A DNA stretch of 64,000 nt from Microcoleus sp. CAWBG506 (lineage in GTDB: Bacteria > Cyanobacteriota > Cyanobacteriia > Cyanobacteriales > Microcoleaceae): assembly GCA_020883125.1 (NCBI GenBank), contig JAHREW010000008.1, positions 96,794 through 160,793 of the forward strand, given 5' to 3'. The first letter of the stretch is position 1, and every line of letters begins with the position of its first letter. A program made the position numbers and the translations under genes. Shown here piece after piece: positions 60,843 through 64,000 of this stretch. The notes beneath the pieces are model-generated. The model made no database searches. It worked only from the letters and a program-made list of their open reading frames with translations, and had not been told where the DNA came from.

Positions 60843-63800
60843 ATGTCTCTTATACCACACAGTATTAGTTTAGTTTCCACGACGATCGCGTTTATCGACA
60901 GTGCCCTGGACGATCGCCAAACTATTCACAACGGTATCGCACCGGGGACAGAAGTAATTAGCCTCAATGGAGTACGGAATGGGGTAGAACAAATTACTCA
61001 AGCACTAGCAAGTCGCAGTGGTATTACCAGCATTCACATCATCTCCCACGGTAGCCCTGGTAGTTTGCAGCTAGGGGCAACTAAATTAAGCTTGACAAAT
61101 TTACAAACCTATGCTGAGCAATTGCAGCAGTGGTCAACAGCCCTAGTAGAAAATGCAGAGATTTTGCTGTACGGGTGCGAGGTAGCTGCGGGCGAGGCGG
61201 GCGCTAACTTCGTGCAGCAAATCAGTCTGTTAACAAAGGCAAAAATTGCGGCTTCTAGCACGCCTGTAGGCAGCGCTGCTAAGGGCGGAAACTGGGAACT
61301 AGATTATACAACTGGGTCGGTGTCTTCTGGGTTGGCGATCGACCCAGCCACCAGAACCGCTTATCAATTTACCTTCCCCCGAACCCTCTACGACGGCACA
61401 AACTATTCACCACTACCACCAACATCAGCACCTATACCAGGCATCGGGACAACAGCCGGTACTCAATTAGCTTACGGACAAGTTCCTCTTCCAGGCTTCG
61501 GTGGTCTTCTACCTGTTGGTGCGTACTCGCCCAACACGGGCATTAATACTGCTAGCGTTACCGCCCCGAATAACACTACAGGCTATGCAGGCTATACCAA
61601 CTACCGATACACTCCTACTCCTGCGCCAGGAACATTTGCTCAACTCAATGCAAGTTTCCCCGCACTCGATCGCACCAACGGCTATAGCGTGTCTTTCAAC
61701 GTTGCAGTGACGGCGGAAAACAGTAATAGTGACGATCGCGCCGGTTTCAGTATCATCGCGATTAGCAGCGACGCTCAAAATGGCATTGAACTGGGTTTCA
61801 CCAACCGTAACCTAGGCACCAACGGAGGCATTTTTGCTCAAAACGGCGGTACAGCAGCATCAGTTCCCGCCCTGTTCACTCGCGGGGTAAATGCGAATCT
61901 TAACATCAGCAGTGCTACCGACTACAAACTGGTAGTTCAAGGCAGCACTTACACCTTGTTTGCCGGTGGTGTAGCAATACCAAGCCTGACGAATCAGCCG
62001 CTGCGGAACTATACGGCATTTAATCAAACAACCAGCCAGCCACCTTTACCCTTCAATCCTTACACGCAGCCAAGCTTTTTATTTTTCGGCGACGACACGG
62101 ATCAAGCAAGTGCCACTTTTACTCTCGGCAACATCTCGGTTAATAACTTCCCGGTGGCAAATCCTGACACCTATACTACCCTGCACGATAAAGTTCTCAA
62201 CGGACTTCCATCCGTCTTAAGCAACGACACCGACGCCAATAGCGACAAGCTGAGTGCTAGTTTAGTCACAGGCCCGACTAACGGTACGATCGACCTGAAA
62301 TCCGATGGCAGCTTCAATTACACGCCCAAGGCAGGATTTGTCGGAATTGATACTTTTACTTACAGTGTTAGCGACGGGGCAGCCACAGTCCCCGCCACGG
62401 TGAATATCAACGTTACTAACAGTGTGCCACAGCCACAGGCGGATACCTATACCACCAGTGCCGGAAAAGCCCTCAGCGTAACAGTGCCGGGAGTTTTAGG
62501 CAACGACACCGACCCCAATAGCGACACGCTGACTGCTGCATTGGCCGCCAACCCGACAAAAGGTGCGATCGTCTTCAACAAAGATGGTTCTTTCACTTAT
62601 ACTCCTAACGCGGGCTTTTCTGGGACAGACACCTTTACCTACACAGTCAGCGATGGCATAGTTAGTTCTGTACCAGCTACCGTGACTGTAAACGTCAACA
62701 ATAACCCACCTGTAGCGAATTCTGACAACTATACAACTGCTTTTAATACGGGCCTCAACGTGGGGGGTTTGGGAGTCTTAATCAACGATATAGACCCGGA
62801 AAACGATTCCCTAACTGCGGTTTTAGTTACAGGGCCGACTAAAGGGGCGATCGACCTGAAATCCGATGGCAGTTTCAATTACACGCCCAAGGCAGGATTT
62901 GTCGGAATTGATACTTTTACTTACAAAGCTAATGACGGGAAAGCTGATTCTGGCACTGTGACTGCGACGATTGTTGTAAACAATCCTCCGGTGACATCTC
63001 CAACTCCCACGGAAACTCCGGTAACATCTCCAACTCCCACGGAAACTCCGGTGACATCTCCAACTCCGGTGACAACTCCAACTCCCACGGAAACTCCGGT
63101 GACATCTCCAACTCCGGTGACAACTCCAACTCCCACGGAAACTCCGGTGACATCTCCAACTCCGGTGACATCTCCAACTCCGGTGACATCTCCAACTCCC
63201 ACGGAAACTCCGGTGACATCTCCAACTCCGGTGACATCTCCAACTCCCACGGAAACTCCGGTGACATCTCCAACTCCGGTAACATCTCCAACTCCCACGG
63301 AAACTCCGGTGACATCTCCAACTCCGGTAACATCTCCAACTCCCACGGAAACTCCCACGGGAGGGGATACGGAGACACCGCCCCTACAGACTCCAGACGA
63401 TCGCGATTGCATTTGCGAGGAGATTTCTCTGCCCGGTATCAGTTTGATTCCGGGCCCGAATAGGGTCGATCGCACTTTCAATGGCACTGACGGCGACGAC
63501 TTCCTCACTGGAAGCAAGTTCAACGACTCCATCAACGGTGGGAATGGCAACGACGTTCTCATCGGTAAAAAGGGCAACGATAATATTTATGGCGGACTGT
63601 TCAGCGATATCCTTCTTAGCCCGGATACAGACAATGATGTGCTTGATGGCGGCAAGGGCAATGATTACCTCAACGGCGGTGGCGGCAACGATCTCATTTT
63701 CGGGGGTAGTGGCGATGATGTGGCGATCGGCGGCAAGGAAGATGACTTGATTTGGGGGGAGAACGGCAATGACACTTTGGTGGGATACAGCGGTAACGAC

Positions 63801-64000
63801 TGCTTATTTGGAGGCACTTTTGACCCATTTAACCCCGACTTGACAGGACGCGATTTGCTTTATGGTGGGGCAGGGCAAGACTTCCTGCATGGGGGAGATG
63901 GCGCTGACACTCTTTCTGGTGGTAAGGGCGATGACACCCTAGACGGTGGCAAGGGCAATGATGTACTTGTTGGTGATACTGGCGACGATCTATTGTTTGG
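60843..64000 (+). CDS. large DUF4347 / Ig-like / RTX calcium-binding secreted protein (3' end outside window)
   Basis: An open frame of 1,052 codons that continues past the right edge. Residues about 16-125 form DUF4347 (FIDSALDDRQTIHNGIAPGTE, IHIISHGSPGSLQLG, ILLYGCEVAAGEAG). About 180-435 is a beta-rich domain with DGTNYSPLPP and FFGDDTDQASATFTLG. About 438-714 are three bacterial cadherin/Ig-like repeats (PVANPDTYTT, GTIDLKSDGSFNYTPKAGFV). About 715-840 is a TSPTPTETPV repeat stalk. From about 877 come RTX nonapeptides (GGNGNDVLIGKKGNDNIYGG, GGxGxDxLx). There is no classical signal peptide, which fits type I secretion through a C-terminal signal that is not visible here. It is probably a large surface adhesin or sheath protein. 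Confidence 0.9.
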   Translation, partial: MSLIPHSISLVSTTIAFIDSALDDRQTIHNGIAPGTEVISLNGVRNGVEQITQALASRSGITSIHIISHGSPGSLQLGATKLSLTNLQTYAEQLQQWSTALVENAEILLYGCEVAAGEAGANFVQQISLLTKAKIAASSTPVGSAAKGGNWELDYTTGSVSSGLAIDPATRTAYQFTFPRTLYDGTNYSPLPPTSAPIPGIGTTAGTQLAYGQVPLPGFGGLLPVGAYSPNTGINTASVTAPNNTTGYAGYTNYRYTPTPAPGTFAQLNASFPALDRTNGYSVSFNVAVTAENSNSDDRAGFSIIAISSDAQNGIELGFTNRNLGTNGGIFAQNGGTAASVPALFTRGVNANLNISSATDYKLVVQGSTYTLFAGGVAIPSLTNQPLRNYTAFNQTTSQPPLPFNPYTQPSFLFFGDDTDQASATFTLGNISVNNFPVANPDTYTTLHDKVLNGLPSVLSNDTDANSDKLSASLVTGPTNGTIDLKSDGSFNYTPKAGFVGIDTFTYSVSDGAATVPATVNINVTNSVPQPQADTYTTSAGKALSVTVPGVLGNDTDPNSDTLTAALAANPTKGAIVFNKDGSFTYTPNAGFSGTDTFTYTVSDGIVSSVPATVTVNVNNNPPVANSDNYTTAFNTGLNVGGLGVLINDIDPENDSLTAVLVTGPTKGAIDLKSDGSFNYTPKAGFVGIDTFTYKANDGKADSGTVTATIVVNNPPVTSPTPTETPVTSPTPTETPVTSPTPVTTPTPTETPVTSPTPVTTPTPTETPVTSPTPVTSPTPVTSPTPTETPVTSPTPVTSPTPTETPVTSPTPVTSPTPTETPVTSPTPVTSPTPTETPTGGDTETPPLQTPDDRDCICEEISLPGISLIPGPNRVDRTFNGTDGDDFLTGSKFNDSINGGNGNDVLIGKKGNDNIYGGLFSDILLSPDTDNDVLDGGKGNDYLNGGGGNDLIFGGSGDDVAIGGKEDDLIWGENGNDTLVGYSGNDCLFGGTFDPFNPDLTGRDLLYGGAGQDFLHGGDGADTLSGGKGDDTLDGGKGNDVLVGDTGDDLLF
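62988..63364 (+). repeat. 15/30-bp tandem repeat encoding TSPTPTETPV
   Basis: Units of ACATCTCCAACTCCC, ACGGAAACTCCGGTG and ACATCTCCAACTCCGGTG repeated about 15-20 times in various orders. They encode a Thr/Pro/Ser/Glu stalk inside the adhesin. The minus-strand open frames over it are mirror images, not genes. Confidence 0.9.

Noticed and set aside
62921-63577. Minus-strand frames of 149-218 codons over the stalk repeat
   Set aside because: They mirror the TSPTPTETPV repeat of the adhesin and show only GVGDVTGVSV-type repeats.

Overview
The window looks like chromosomal DNA of a filamentous, non-heterocystous cyanobacterium of the Microcoleus/Oscillatoria type. The signs are very frequent HIP1-type GCGATCGC octamers, heptamer tandem repeats (STRRs), a full-length hetR with an upstream RGSGR-containing PatX-like gene, a chlororespiratory-reduction-7 protein, a cyanobacterial IctB homologue, a short cyanobacterial KdpD, ferredoxin-type sulfite reductase, and a DUF4347/RTX adhesin. 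I saw no tRNA, rRNA, CRISPR array, intact insertion sequence or prophage.

Layout. 0-5 kb: a DUF6883/DUF4926 pair, an antitoxin-like gene with a decayed toxin, and the 2-oxoglutarate decarboxylase / succinic semialdehyde dehydrogenase pair that closes the cyanobacterial TCA cycle. 5-9.6 kb: an exopolysaccharide export cluster (Wzc-like, Wza-like) with cysC. 9.7-14.8 kb: an FAD oxidoreductase, two tandem PatX-like peptide genes, hetR and a ~670-bp heptamer array. 14.8-26.9 kb: membrane and housekeeping genes, two tandem lipases, several toxin-antitoxin-like pairs, rsmE carrying an in-frame repeat array, and sulfite reductase with an added ribbon-helix-helix tail. 27-41 kb: glycosyltransferase, serS, msrA with CRP-like sites, ictB, a degenerate histidine kinase, an acyltransferase and an rpmG-rpsR-RNase cluster. 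41-43.5 kb: an accessory island with a RHH/HepT pair, a candidate structured RNA, a DUF4177-alphaCTD fusion and an MntA-like gene. 43.5-51.8 kb: a GDSL hydrolase, carotenoid oxygenase, folate/biopterin transporter, cupin, a methyltransferase interrupted by a stop codon and a cation/proton antiporter. 51.9-60.2 kb: kdpABF(G)CD with a divergent histidine kinase/NarL-type regulator pair. 60.8 kb to the end: a large secreted repeat protein cut by the window edge.

Main observations. (1) Six heptamer arrays start exactly at the stop codon of the preceding gene (hetR, rpmG, kdpC, the acyltransferase, a small protein gene and the transporter). In five of these the stop is TAG and the stop-proximal units also carry TAG, so stops fall in all three frames. 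(2) A tandem duplication of a whole patX-like unit lies upstream of hetR; one copy keeps ERGSGR, the other has RNTQR at the same place. (3) A ~200-nt structured transcript is predicted at 41.5-41.7 kb, with a promoter, an intrinsic terminator and a competing pairing, upstream of RHH/HepT. (4) There are two identical 130-bp MITE-like elements, a second dispersed element family and a 42-bp repeat that expands the RsmE protein in frame. All functional statements rest on reading motifs and family knowledge; no search was run.
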